A DNA stretch of 64,000 nt from Lucifuga dentata (lineage: Eukaryota; Chordata; Actinopteri; Ophidiiformes; Bythitidae), in contig VXCM01000907.1 of the NCBI GenBank assembly GCA_014773175.1, positions 186,001-250,000 of the forward strand. The letters are read 5' to 3'. Each line of letters begins with the position of its first letter. The stretch's first letter is position 1. This document shows positions 16,713 to 28,911 of the stretch, piece by piece. The notes beneath the pieces are model-generated. The model searched no databases, was not told the origin of the DNA, and saw only the letters and a program-made list of their open reading frames with translations. The translations under genes were made by a program, and so were the position numbers.

Positions 16713-18438
16713 AATGTACTCACATTCCCTCGAACTGCTTCCTCTTTTTCTGTTTCAATTACTAATATCATGTGTTTTTCCTGAACTGCCTTTTCACAAT
16801 CCCCAGAGAAAGGTTTGTTGTTATTGGAGACAGTAATAGTGATAGCAGAGCAAGGTTTTGGCAGCCTGTGCCTGTATTACCTGTCCTGTTCTCATGGATT
16901 TCTCCCTGTGTGATTGTTGAAACCTTTGCTCTGATTCAGAGAGACTCAGAAAACCAGTTCTCTACTATTGCTGCTTTAGAGGGTTGAGCAATTTTATTCT
17001 AATAAACTCTATTATAGCTGCAATTTTAATATCTCAACTGGATGTCACACCACCAACAACAATAAGAAAAATACAGAACCAAATGACACAATGAGCCCAG
17101 ATATGCAAACTACAGTATACTGCAAATAGTTAAAGTATTTAAAGTTAGATTAATGAGGGGTTGGTTTAAAGGGGAAAGAAGTAGATTTTTAGGTTTTTAA
17201 TTATTTTTAGGGGTTGATTTTCAAACCTTTGTAATGATTTAATGTGCACAAAATACACTGACCCATTTACTGTTCTACTATCAGGACCACAGTGCACATT
17301 GAGTGAAAACACAATTTTTCATCTCTTTAAGATCCCCTGTAAGGCCCCCCTCCTGAAAAGCCCCCTCTCTTCTGACTGGCCAGCTATGTCAGGCCTGAGA
17401 TGAACTGTATAACATGGATATCCTTGCTACTCTTGTACTTCATGAGTGTATCTAAACAGATATGCTCAAAAATGTTACATGCTGACGTCGACATGTTACA
17501 GAAGTAAAGGACTAATCAAAAACGAAGCTTTCAGGCCAGTTCAAGAACTATGGTTTTGTCTTACTGGGTGCATTTCTACAGGTATGAACCTAACATTTTT
17601 ACACTTTGATAATGTTCAACACATCCTCACTATATCGTATTATAAAATGAGAAAAAAAAAAGTTCACTTGTGCATGACAGAGGAAACAACATTTTGAGCA
17701 GTCGTTTGATAAATTTATATAACATCTTCTGCTATGCACTGTGAGATGTGATACTACTTGTAATTTCTGTCGAGTCTCTTTCATTGGTAGCGTCTGAGTT
17801 TAGGATGATGTTTCATCTTATATTCTGCTTTCCTGATGGAAGAAGTGAACAGAGACCCACCACATATTCAATTATACATCCTGAAGGTGATGTAACTCAC
17901 TATCTGTCTTTTTCACTTCCTCACATGGACAGAAATTATTCATTTTTGCTCCGTGTGTTCCCGTGTGGAAGGCAGGCACAGAAACCTCCATATAGGAGGA
18001 GATGGTAAATACTCATCTCATTTGTCTTACTTAATGCTATATTGTATCTCAGTTTGTCTAAATCTTAAAGTAGATAAAAGGAAGCTCTAGTAAGTAGTGC
18101 ACATTAATTCATCTTAGTATGAGGCATAAATTAGCTGTTTGACAAATACATCTTTCACTGAAGAAAAGATGGGGAGTATACAGTATGAGTTAGATGACCA
18201 GACAATAAATCATTTGATTCTCCTTGTAAATCAGTAAAACATTTTCAACATTAATCACATACTGTATTGGTCTCTATGAATTGCAGATGTATGAGCTCAA
18301 GAGGAAAATAGCAGAGTCCACCTTTAAGGACGGTTTACAGTTCAAAGGACTTCAAATTTGGCCCCGTGGAGAGATTTGTCACACGTTGAGGACCTGTGGA
18401 AACCATTTCTTAATCCCCAGAGCTAGTAAAGCATGAAA

Positions 18439-18439
<1 letters not shown>

Positions 18440-18483
<44 letters not shown>
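18440..18483. repeat. (GA)n microsatellite
   Basis: Perfect AG repeat of about 42 bp. Confidence 0.9.
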
Positions 18484-18485
<2 letters not shown>

Positions 18486-18580
18486 CTGGAACACACACGC
18501 TTACTCTCATACACAATCTCTTACACACTCATGGAGACCAAAATACACACCACAGGAGAGCTGACTATGGCAGTAATCTA

Positions 18581-18610
18581 GACCCCCCCCCCTCCCACCC
18601 CCTACCTCCC
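18581..18610 (-). other. C-run cluster, potential G-quadruplex on the minus strand
   Basis: Ten C, then CCC, CCCCC and further CC/CCC runs with one- to two-base spacers. Confidence 0.45.
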
Positions 18611-18763
18611 ACAGTGGTCCCACACAGCCTTTCCATTGGCAGAGGGAATGTGGGTGCTTAGCAACATCTCATCTGCATGGTTTGCCAAATCAACAGGGTT
18701 AAGATCCCTTTAGGCTTGGAGAATGGCACTATGTTGTGCACTGCAAAAGGACCTGCCTCTTAT

Positions 18764-18803
18764 GGGGGGGAGGGGGAGAGGGAGAGAAAGAGAGAGAGAG
18801 AGN

Positions 18804-18842
<39 letters not shown>
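18764..18842. repeat. G-rich and (GA)n microsatellite with single N
   Basis: GGGGGGGAGGGGGAGAGG grades into AG dinucleotides, with an N at 18803. Confidence 0.9.
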
Positions 18843-18843
<1 letters not shown>

Positions 18844-19437
18844 TTCTCACTGTCATTTAATCATTTAGTGTTTAGTGTCATACTTAGCACTCTGGATCTA
18901 TTCTGCTTAAGGTTCGCTAGTGGGTGAGATCATTACACGTGTTTCCAGCACACTTTTACTTGTTTCAGTAATTTTCAGCAGTTTAGTCACTATCTTGAAA
19001 TGAGACATAAGGCAAATTGCTGCAAAAATGATGATTTTATATTAGAATCAGGTGAAATGACATCTTCTTTAACTTCGTTTTAAGATTTTATGGCTCAGTT
19101 AAACAAACAAAACAGAAAAAAAAACCAACAACAACAACAACAAATGTCCAACAAATGAAAATCAAGATTTTTCTGGCAGTATTATAGGAATTAAATGAGC
19201 ATTTAGGCATGACTTTTACTCTCTTAGAGAACAAAATGATTGTAATATGTGTGTGGTGATTCAGTTTGTCAGGTGCTGAAATTTCTGGTTATTAAATTAA
19301 GCTTTAAAACACACTTTCATGCACAAAATAAGTAATGAAAATGCAATATTGCAATAGTTTGAATGGGCATGTAACCACTAGATTTTCTACTTTATCTTTC
19401 TGCAGTTAGCACTTTCTTATTTAGTCTGAGGTATTTC

Positions 19438-19470
19438 TTTTTTTTTTTTTTTNTTTTTTTTTTTTTTTCT
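19438..19470. repeat. T tract with single N
   Basis: N at 19453 within about 30 T. Confidence 0.9.
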
Positions 19471-20636
19471 TTTTTATTCCAATAATCAGGACAAGCTAAA
19501 CAGTGACTGCAGAATTAGTCAGCTAATGAACAAAGAGCATCAGTGTCTAACATCTTAATAGAACAAAGCAGATGTATGCAGTCAACAAAATCCCTTTATA
19601 AAGCCAATTAAATAACAAGGATTACTTTAAATGCCACCAGCCAAGCAGCAATTTCAATATTAATGAGCTTTGATATTATTAAATGCATCCTAAATTACTA
19701 CATTAAATTTTAATCATGTGCAGAACGTTTTATTTTAGCAGGGCTGTGTGACATGAATGTAGATGAATGTGTGTTGAATTGTAAACCACAGCTGCTGCAG
19801 ATCTTATTTATCTTAACACATTATCTCTTTAACATTATATATGATTGCAGGTTTGACTGAATGTTACCATGTCTGTGCTCATCACAGCTCATCTGTATCT
19901 GATGCAATCCAGAAATATGAGTCAGTCAACACTTAGTCTGCCTCAGTGCTTCACAAACAAGCAGAGATTTGATTCCTTCCCTGTAGAGCTGTTAGATCCT
20001 CCAGCTCTTCCCATCCTTCCACTACACCCACAACTTCATCTTCACAGCTTGGCCAAATGCTAACTGTGTCCCACATGGTGCAACTGAACCAAACACTCGC
20101 TAAGATACTCACAAAAGCTGCTAGTTTTGAATACCACACTCAGTTTGATTGTCTCTATGGCTGCAGATGGACTATTTTCTGTGGTAACACAGGAAGAAGA
20201 ACATTAGGAGAGAAGTCTGAATATCAGTGTCTATTTTTGCTTTTCAGCCCTCACAATCTCTCCATCTGGGATTTAAAAACTTTTGCTATTTGCACAATCA
20301 GTTATACTGCACTTAATTTCCAAAAATTCAGATTTGTTTTTACTCTAAGCATGATGATGCATAAAGGAAAATCTCCAACATCTAAACAACTGATTCATCT
20401 AATAACAGTTATTATAATATTGGCTGACTGCATATATTATGCCCTTTGGAAGCCCAGGCTGAAGGCCTAAAATGCGAAATCATCAGCACAATAAATGCTG
20501 TATCCCAGTCTATCTGCTGTGGACATTGCACTCATTTTACCCAACTTATACAAGTCAGACAGTTTTTTTTTTACCCTTAAGATGGAAGACTCTGTCAGCA
20601 ATGAATGCCAAAACACACAGGTAGGACCGTACGTAC

Positions 20637-20665
20637 AAAAAAAAAAAAAAAANAAAAAAAAAAAA
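20637..20665. repeat. A tract with single N
   Basis: N at 20653 within about 28 A. Confidence 0.9.
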
Positions 20666-21760
20666 CAAAAACACTATATTATAGAGTAAAACCCTTATTT
20701 ATACAATCTCCTGTGTAGCTCAGACATCTCTATCTCAATTCTTCTTCACCTATATCCCCTCCTCATGACTCAACCTTAAACCTTAAATACGACCAATACT
20801 GCAACTATCGGTATAACAAATATAAATGTGCCAAATGCACTGAACAAATTCATGTTATTTAATTGGAATTAATTGTAATTTTTAAATTTGAATTATTGGT
20901 AATTTTGGTATATGAGTCGAGAGCCTGTAGTTAGCTTGACTAATCAGAAGTAATGCAATGCTAGTATCATCCCTTTTGTCAGCTTCACCAATTAATTGTA
21001 AATTATAAACACATAAACAGAGAGAAGCTCCTGGCTCAGCTGGCTTCATCCACGATTCTGTTGCATCAGCTTCACTGGAGTTCAGTCAGTTACTTCTGCT
21101 GCATTTCCCTGTTTGGTCTGCACACTCTGAAAATGTAAGGCTAGAACTATACAACCACTTTTCATTAGAGCAGTTAATTTCTGAGTCAATTTCTGACCAT
21201 TTTTGTGATCATCTACAATCTGTATTTTGAAAATACAACTACAGTACTTACCCCAAGTGACCAAAATGTGCATAGAGGTAAAATGATTAGGCATTAGTTT
21301 TTTCAGGTTTTATTTATTTTCAGTAATTTGTAATGACCAATTTTCCCTGTGCTAAGTTCTTGTTGTTCACTGGCTAGGGTGCATAATGGAGTGTAGACTG
21401 AGAAACCAGTAGGAGTGTATTGCTGTGAGAAGTTCACGATTCCTCACTGGGTTCCTATTTACCAACAATTCCAATTATATTTGACGGGACCAAAGCAAGG
21501 CACAGCACTGCAGTAAATAGCAGCTTGTGCGCAGTGTGCTTCCTTCACTGACATTAATGACCAAAGCTTCAGTTCAGGCTGAGTTCAAATTTATACCTTA
21601 AACTACCAAAATCTACTTTGTATCACATCAAAAGTGTATTTTAAGAGGTCCATTATGTGCTTATTGTGGTACATATGTGAAAAATGCACTTTTCAGTATA
21701 AAAACTTACTGCTATATTTCTGTTTTTGAGAGTATAGATGTGCTTCCAATGATGCTTAAG

Positions 21761-21788
21761 CACACACACATACACACACACATACACA

Positions 21789-21827
<39 letters not shown>

Positions 21828-21851
21828 AGAGGTNACACACACACATACACA

Positions 21852-21890
<39 letters not shown>

Positions 21891-21896
21891 AGAGGT
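21761..21896. repeat. (CA)n with interspersed CATA, duplicated around an N
   Basis: 21772-21833 and 21835-21896 are identical 62 bp blocks on either side of a single N (21834). Each ends AGTTTTAGAGGT. Probably one locus in reality. Confidence 0.9.
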
Positions 21897-23012
21897 GGAC
21901 TGTTAGTGAATTGGATGACAGTTCTGCTGCTGTGCTGTTGGCCAGAAGACAAGTTGAGACGTTCAGCCTCCCATCCCTCTGCAGTGTCTTCTAGGCTTAA
22001 CTTATTCTGGCTCAAGGACTCGCTTGCCTGTCCCACACTACCCTGCTCTTGCACTGCTCTGGCTGCCAAAGCCCTCATGATGCTCAGCGGCCTTCTTGTT
22101 AAATAGCCTTGTCTCCTGGGAAAACAGTGCATGTTGTGTAGCAGCGAAAGCTGCCTTGGCTTGTGCACAGAGTGGAAAAGAGGGAGATTTTGGGGACAGA
22201 GTAATGCAATGAAATTAAATTTCAACCTGCTGAAAAAACAGGCAGAAATACAGAGATATTATAATTTTATTGCTCGGTAGCCAAGAGAATCACGCTCTTA
22301 CATTTATAAGAAAATGCCTGTAATTTGCTCCTGCCTATATTTTGATACTCAAAGGAAATCACTATTTTGTTCTACTATAAACTGTAGATTATAATATTGC
22401 TGCCAACATTTGAAATGTGATGATTATTCTGCAACAATTTATACAACTTGCTCAATGCAAATGAGTCTGGCAGCTAGGCTCTGTTTTCTGGAATCAGAAA
22501 AAAACTAGTTGTTGTGATGCCACAAGCTGAGGTAGAGACTTTATGATTCTCAAGGGGACATGGAGTTTATCTTCTAGATCATTATTCTAGAGATGAGACT
22601 TTTCTTAATCATTCTGAATTATCAGCTGATAATGAGCTGAAAACCTTTAAAGTCATTCCTGACTCATTCCATAGTCGCCTGGGTTGCAAAATGTACAAAA
22701 TTCGCTCAGTAGGACAGAAGTTTAGATCCATTTGCTGATGTACCTGCTTAGATGCTCTCACAGGAATCAAAAACAAGAAGGCTAGTTTTTTTCTACTGCA
22801 AAAATAACTGCATATTATTGTATACTGTAAGCACGTGGATTGGTAAACTTTGAAGAAATCAACATTTTCGGCTTTTTGAAATTGGCAGAAAAAGAAAATT
22901 TGGCAAATATTCACTGTAATCATGAATGCTATGTGTTTCATTTGAGGATGTTGAATTATAGTACACTTATATAACTGATGAATACACAGTGCTGGACAAT
23001 CTCCATCACCAT

Positions 23013-23137
23013 TGTCCTCTCTCACAGCTCTTATACACACACACACACACACACACACACATCCCTATGGCTTGNTGTCCTCTCTCACAGCTCTTATACA
23101 CACACACACACACACACACACACATCCCTATGGCTTG
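23013..23137. repeat. (CA)n locus duplicated around an N
   Basis: 23013-23074 and 23076-23137 are identical 62 bp blocks (TGTCCTCTCTCACAGCTC, 13 CA-type units, ATCCCTATGGCTTG) with an N at 23075. Confidence 0.9.
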
Positions 23138-23306
23138 CTCTCAGAGCATCTAATCACTATAATTGAAGGCTTACGATCAGCAGCTCTGATGAGTTCAAAC
23201 TAGAGACTCACTGCCATCAGCAGCATCTCCCATGAAATATAATCACTTTCCTCAAATACCGTATTCTACCTGAATATATTACAAATGTATCCTCTCTGAC
23301 TTTGCT

Positions 23307-23338
23307 GAGAGGAGAGGAGAGGAGAGGAGAGGAGAGAG
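23307..23338. repeat. (GGAGA)n microsatellite
   Basis: About six copies of a pentamer. Confidence 0.9.
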
Positions 23339-24177
23339 TTCATTTGTGTACATTTTTCTCACAACAAAACATTTTGAAATTGACGCCTGTAAACCTTTAC
23401 ACATTACAAAGTTTGCCAACTTTAAAAAAAATAAAATAAAATCATCTCAACAATATTATATTGAAACTTATTTGGTGAATACTGGTCATTTTAAAGTCAA
23501 CAGTCCTGAGTGTCACTCTGCTGTACTTGCAGATTTCCCATCCAAACCTTGGCATAGTTTAGTCTGGCTGTCATGAGAAATGGAAGTAGAATGCTGTTTA
23601 TTTCAGCTATTTGTGACTGGTCTGAAAATACCTTTGATGGTTTGCTGCACTGCACATGAAGAAAATCGCTGAGCTGAGAGTCGATCTGTGTGGAGAAAGT
23701 GGATTACTCTTGATTTTGCTTTCAGTCTAAGAAGTGGATTGTCTTTGCAAATTCAAAATAAAATCGTTCTGATATTGTATCTCTCTTGTAAAAGTGATCA
23801 ATAATGAATGTTGCTGTGCTTGTGGGATCAATATTTCATTGTATATTTTGTACTGACTACAGTGGAAATGAAAGAGATCAAAAACATCAAACAAAGAATC
23901 TTAAAAGATGTCAGAGCTTGTTTGACTTTAATATACTTGTCTTTTCAGTTCTGAGATTCTCTTTGTTTGATAAATTAATACTAAAAAGCCAATGTCTGAT
24001 TGCTCTATATTCCTCTATAAAACACCCACAACTTTCTAAAAAACACAATGCTTCTTTTCCTCCTCAGATTCATAAAAAATGCATGTTGCCATAGTGGCTT
24101 ATAGGCAGTGTTAATGTTAATAAATTGAATTGATATACATTGAATTAAGCCTTTATTTCTATTGTTTGGTTCTGGAT

Positions 24178-24344
24178 ATTATGTTATGTTATGTTATGTT
24201 ATGTTATGTATGTATGTATGTATACATGTGTGTATGCCCTATGACCGCTGGGATAGGCTCCAGCTCCCCCGTGACTCTTAACAGGACAAATGGGTAAAGA
24301 AAATGGATGTACGTAAGTATGTATGTATGTATGTATGTATTTCA
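24178..24344 (+). repeat. ATGTT/ATGT microsatellites around a retroelement-type tail
   Basis: (ATGTT)n at 24178-24208 grades into (ATGT)n; a second (ATGT)n lies at about 24318-24340. Between them sits CCGCTGGGATAGGCTCCAGC and a tail ending AAAGAAAATGGATG, a motif common at the 3' ends of teleost retroelements. The microsatellites probably grew from the GGATG/ATGT tails. Confidence 0.6.
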
Positions 24345-24719
24345 GCTGTGCTGCTTCTCATCTCTTCCCAGACCTACACTCCCTCCCTCCCTCTTCCTGC
24401 AATCCTCATCAACTGGTTTACTCTCTGTTTGGGACTTCAATCTCATCACCATGGGTGCCAGGACCTTCTCTCACACTGCTTCCAGACTCTGGAACTCTCT
24501 CTCTGTCCACATCTGTCAACTGGACTCTGTTACACAATTCAAAACTGCCATCAAAACCCACCTTTTTAAGCTGGCTTATCCACTTTGAGTCCACCTGTGT
24601 CTGAGCTATTGTCAGAGTACTGTGTTATGTCTGATTTTATTGGTGTTTATGTTCTTCGCTGCTTTTAATTCTTGTGAGGCAACCTTGAGTACCTTGAAAG
24701 ATATCTTTAAATAAAATGT
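24345..24719 (+). mobile_element. L2-like LINE 3' end with the last part of the reverse-transcriptase ORF
   Basis: A frame ending at 24588 reads RTFSHTASRLWNSLSVHI, then TQFKTAIKTHLFKLAYPL and stop. This is the conserved C-terminus of L2-type non-LTR ORF2 proteins (W-NSLP-like, FK..LKTHLF motifs). The 3' tail GAGTACCTTGAAAGATATC followed by AAATAAAATG matches L2-style tails. It is 5'-truncated like most LINE copies and has no enzymatic domain left. A T-rich stretch follows. Confidence 0.75.
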
Positions 24720-25943
24720 TTTTTTTCTTTTTTTCTTTTTTTTTTAACATGAAGCTGCTTGCATTTAGCTGCCTACATTATTCGTCTTTACAGCTCAAAC
24801 ATGAACAGAAACCATGGAGGAATGGCATCTTTGATGGTCTCATTGTTTGTTTTGCACAATTTTATGCTATTAAACCAACTCTTTGGGAACGGAGGAAGCT
24901 GAGTTGAGCTCCACTGTGTCAAGCCAAACAGGGTTCCTTACAGTGGTCAATCATCTGGTCTTGAAATAGCAGCACAGCAGGGGGTGGTGTAGTTGCTACA
25001 TGTATTTATGATGAAGCTAAGGACATGGCCTACTTCTGAGTGACTGCACAGGTCTGAGACTGGAGTCTGGAATGCCTTTTCTCTCTCTTTTACTCACTCT
25101 GTTTTTTATTACTCACTCTCCTGCTCTATTTTGCTCTCATAGTGTCAACTCTGCTTATGTCCAGGGAGTGATTTTGAGGAAATTTAACTAACTTTAATTT
25201 AGATAAAACTTCTGAAATTAAGCATGCACATGTGAGTGGAAATTTAAAGAGAAATACATTGTGTCTTTCAAAAGACATAATAAAAGAGTCTTATCACAGT
25301 TTCTTCAAGGTAAGGATTAAACATAAAAGCAATATAGCAGGCAGAGAACTGCAGTATGAAAGTGTTTGCATGAACTAGAATTTATAAGGTCTGGCTGAGT
25401 TTGTATATATATATATTTTTACTTATTCAGCTGCTTTTGCAATTACTTTTTATTTCTAATTTGCCTCCACATGCAGGTTGTATGTAAGCAAGAGTGCAGA
25501 TTACTGCTTATTACTGCTAAGGTTATGGTGGTTTTGTTATTCCTCAAGATGATGCAGTGAAAATCTAAATTTACCATATATTACAGATCAAATTCAATCA
25601 ATTGTTTTTTGTCTTATGGCTTCAGTTTGCTTTATGTGTTTTCATGTGGCCCCCATGAGAGATGAGAGACTTGATTACCAATTATTATTGTGTCAACACA
25701 GCTCATTAAAATTAAATTGGTGATTCTATAAGTGGAACAAAATTAATGAATTTGAAATTTTATTCTGCAAATATGCATTTATTTAGGTGATGGGTAAACT
25801 GCACAAATTATTTTTAGAGTGCCATTTTTCCACTTCTCTATATGAGGATCTGTCCATGGTGATGAAAGTAAGAGTTTCAGGCATATAGCACGGCAAACAG
25901 AGGGGGGTGATGTTGCTCGTTTCACACATATCAGCAATCAGAC

Positions 25944-26042
25944 AAAAAAAAAAAAATATCAATAAATAAATAAATAAATAAATAAATAATGATAATAATA
26001 ATAATAATAATTATATCTGTATCTATATCTATCTATATATAT
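25944..26042. repeat. A tract, (AAAT)n, (AAT)n and ATCT/AT composite
   Basis: A13, then AATA units, GATAAT/AAT units and TATCTATATC units ending in (TA)n: a compound simple repeat. Confidence 0.85.
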
Positions 26043-26793
26043 ATTGATGTGCCAGTTTCAGTTACACTCATTTATCAGGATATAGAAGATATAAGTTAAG
26101 ATAGGAAATTTTGATTGCTCATTCATTCCTCAAAAATGAAAAATCTGATATGATCTGATCAAAATGTAAACAGAGGTACGCATTCTACAAGTATATGAAA
26201 TTTATAGTTCTTGATCCTATAATGTCTTATAGTGGATTTACACATTCTGCACCAAGGTAGCCCACCTATGCCAGCTGCATAGTTTTGTAGTTTTGCATCT
26301 ACATCCTAAATGTCATGCAAATCATTTCAAGCCTGGGGTCGATTTGTGGCGTTCTGGGTATGTAGTGCTACTAATTAATATCATAAAAATGGATGAAGTA
26401 CTTCCACGACTATGCAAGTTGCTCTAAATGGCTAAAATCTATTTTTAAATTGGACCATGCAGCTGTTTAACCTTTAGAGACAGCATTAAATCTCTATATT
26501 TACATCTGAATAGTGCAATAAAAGGTTAATCGACCCAAAGTCACTGTACTCACTTTTTGATCAGGAGAATATAGAACTGACCCTCTGTTATGGATTGATG
26601 GAAATATTATACTGTAGAATATCAAACCAATGAAGAATATAAAAACAGAAATTTTCTGATAATTAGAACAATTTTTTGTAATTGAAAATATTTGGTAAAT
26701 GGTTATTTTAATTTCATTTCAGATTTTTCCCCACACATCAACACTTGCAGCCTGGAATTGCCTCTCACGCCTTTGGTAGCCTATTTTTCCTTC

Positions 26794-26794
<1 letters not shown>

Positions 26795-26836
<42 letters not shown>
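26795..26836. repeat. (GT)n microsatellite just upstream of the kctd16 leader
   Basis: About 20 perfect GT units, followed at once by a GGAGGGGGGGAG run. Confidence 0.9.
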
Positions 26837-26837
<1 letters not shown>

Positions 26838-26965
26838 AGGGGGGGAGCCGTGGAGACACCACCCTGCTCTGTATGGGAGGCGGAGGAGAGAATAGATGGG
26901 AGGGTGAGACGGGGGTGAGATGCTGGTTTCAGCACCGCGGACAGCTCCATCTGAAGCAGCAGCAG

Positions 26966-27100
26966 CGGCCTGAAAACCACAATTTTACTCTCTCAAGGAC
27001 AGAAAATAAGACATTTTGGCGGAATTATTTTANCGGCCTGAAAACCACAATTTTACTCTCTCAAGGACAGAAAATAAGACATTTTGGCGGAATTATTTTA
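26966..27100. repeat. 67 bp exact duplication around a single N
   Basis: 26966-27032 equals 27034-27100 base for base, with an N at 27033. Non-repetitive sequence duplicated this exactly next to an N points to uncollapsed contig overlap. Confidence 0.92.
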
Positions 27101-27460
27101 ATTCTACCCGGACATATTCACGGTGACAAGCTACAGACAAACCCACCCAGGACTCCGGAGATTTTACGTGTGCAATCTCTACTAAGTTTCTCGCCGCTCA
27201 AAGCCATTCTCCCTCCTGTTGGTGTGAAAGCCCGAGAAAATCTTCACGGGAAGTTAAACATAAAACGAAAAGTGACGACATCACATCAGCACCTTTCTCC
27301 GTTTGGACTAAACCCTTACAGAAGTACTTGGTGGACTTTTTCCTCTTTGCCCGTTCGACTGCGTAATTTTCTGCTGGAGTGTGTGTGCGTATGCACGGCG
27401 CTTGTGTGTTCCTGTCTTTGCAGAGGGATTTCTATTTATTGGATGTTACTCGCAAAAGAA

Positions 27461-27492
27461 AAAAAAAAAAAAAANAAAAAAAAAAAAAAAAA
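27461..27492. repeat. A tract with single N
   Basis: N at 27475. Confidence 0.9.
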
Positions 27493-27938
27493 GCAGCAAG
27501 ACAAGTTTCCTTTTCACTGGGTACAATAGGTTTCTCATAATCTCCACTGGTTCCTCTTGTAATGCTTTTGCTCTCAGGGGCAACGGGAGTCCTCCGGTCT
27601 CTGATTCAAGCCTTTGATGCGCTCCGGTACATTTCTCCTCTCTCCCAGTACCGATGATTTCCTCCTCCAGCTCACCCATCTTAGTCTCTTCTTAACACTC
27701 ACGGGGGNGGGGTGGGGGAACGCCTCGGACTGCCATTCCCCCACATTTCCGACAAACTGCGAAAGACTGGTAGGTAATAATGGTTATGGAAAATGAAACG
27801 ATCGTGAGATGAAGTTGGCGGCGCTGCGTTTACGCACCATAAACGAGGACACAGCTTGAGCAACTTTTGCACTGATTCATTGTTTTTTTTCTTTTTTTTG
27901 TGTCATACTGTAGAAATAGGTGTGTAGCCTATTTGTAG

Positions 27939-28796
<858 letters not shown>

Positions 28797-28864
28797 TAAT
28801 TGTTTTGATGAATGTTTTGACCGCTAGGAGGCGCACTTGGCACTTGGATTAGTTCTCTTTTTAC

Positions 28865-28867
<3 letters not shown>

Positions 28868-28909
<42 letters not shown>
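28868..28909. repeat. (GA)n microsatellite near the start of the kctd16 intron
   Basis: Perfect AG repeat about 85 bp after the splice donor. Confidence 0.9.

Positions 28910-28911
<2 letters not shown>

Larger units (their letters stand above)
10761..26794. other. intergenic or upstream interval between yipf5 and the kctd16 coding exon
   Basis: Apart from the repeats listed separately, I see no coding exon here. Open frames are at most about 190 codons; the largest is inflated by a CA repeat and a duplicated contig edge. If a distant kctd16 leader exon lies near the yipf5 promoter, this interval would be a kctd16 intron. Confidence 0.6.

Noticed and set aside
20057..20470. 137-codon plus-strand open frame
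   Set aside because: No recognisable motif, ordinary AT-rich composition and no splice or regulatory support; expected by chance in 64 kb.
21653..22225. 190-codon minus-strand open frame
   Set aside because: Much of it is Cys/Val/Tyr from the duplicated CA repeat around N 21834.
26798..27529. 243-codon plus-strand open frame before kctd16
   Set aside because: Starts in a (GT)n tract, crosses the 67 bp duplicated contig edge and an A tract with N; the false duplication and low complexity keep it open.
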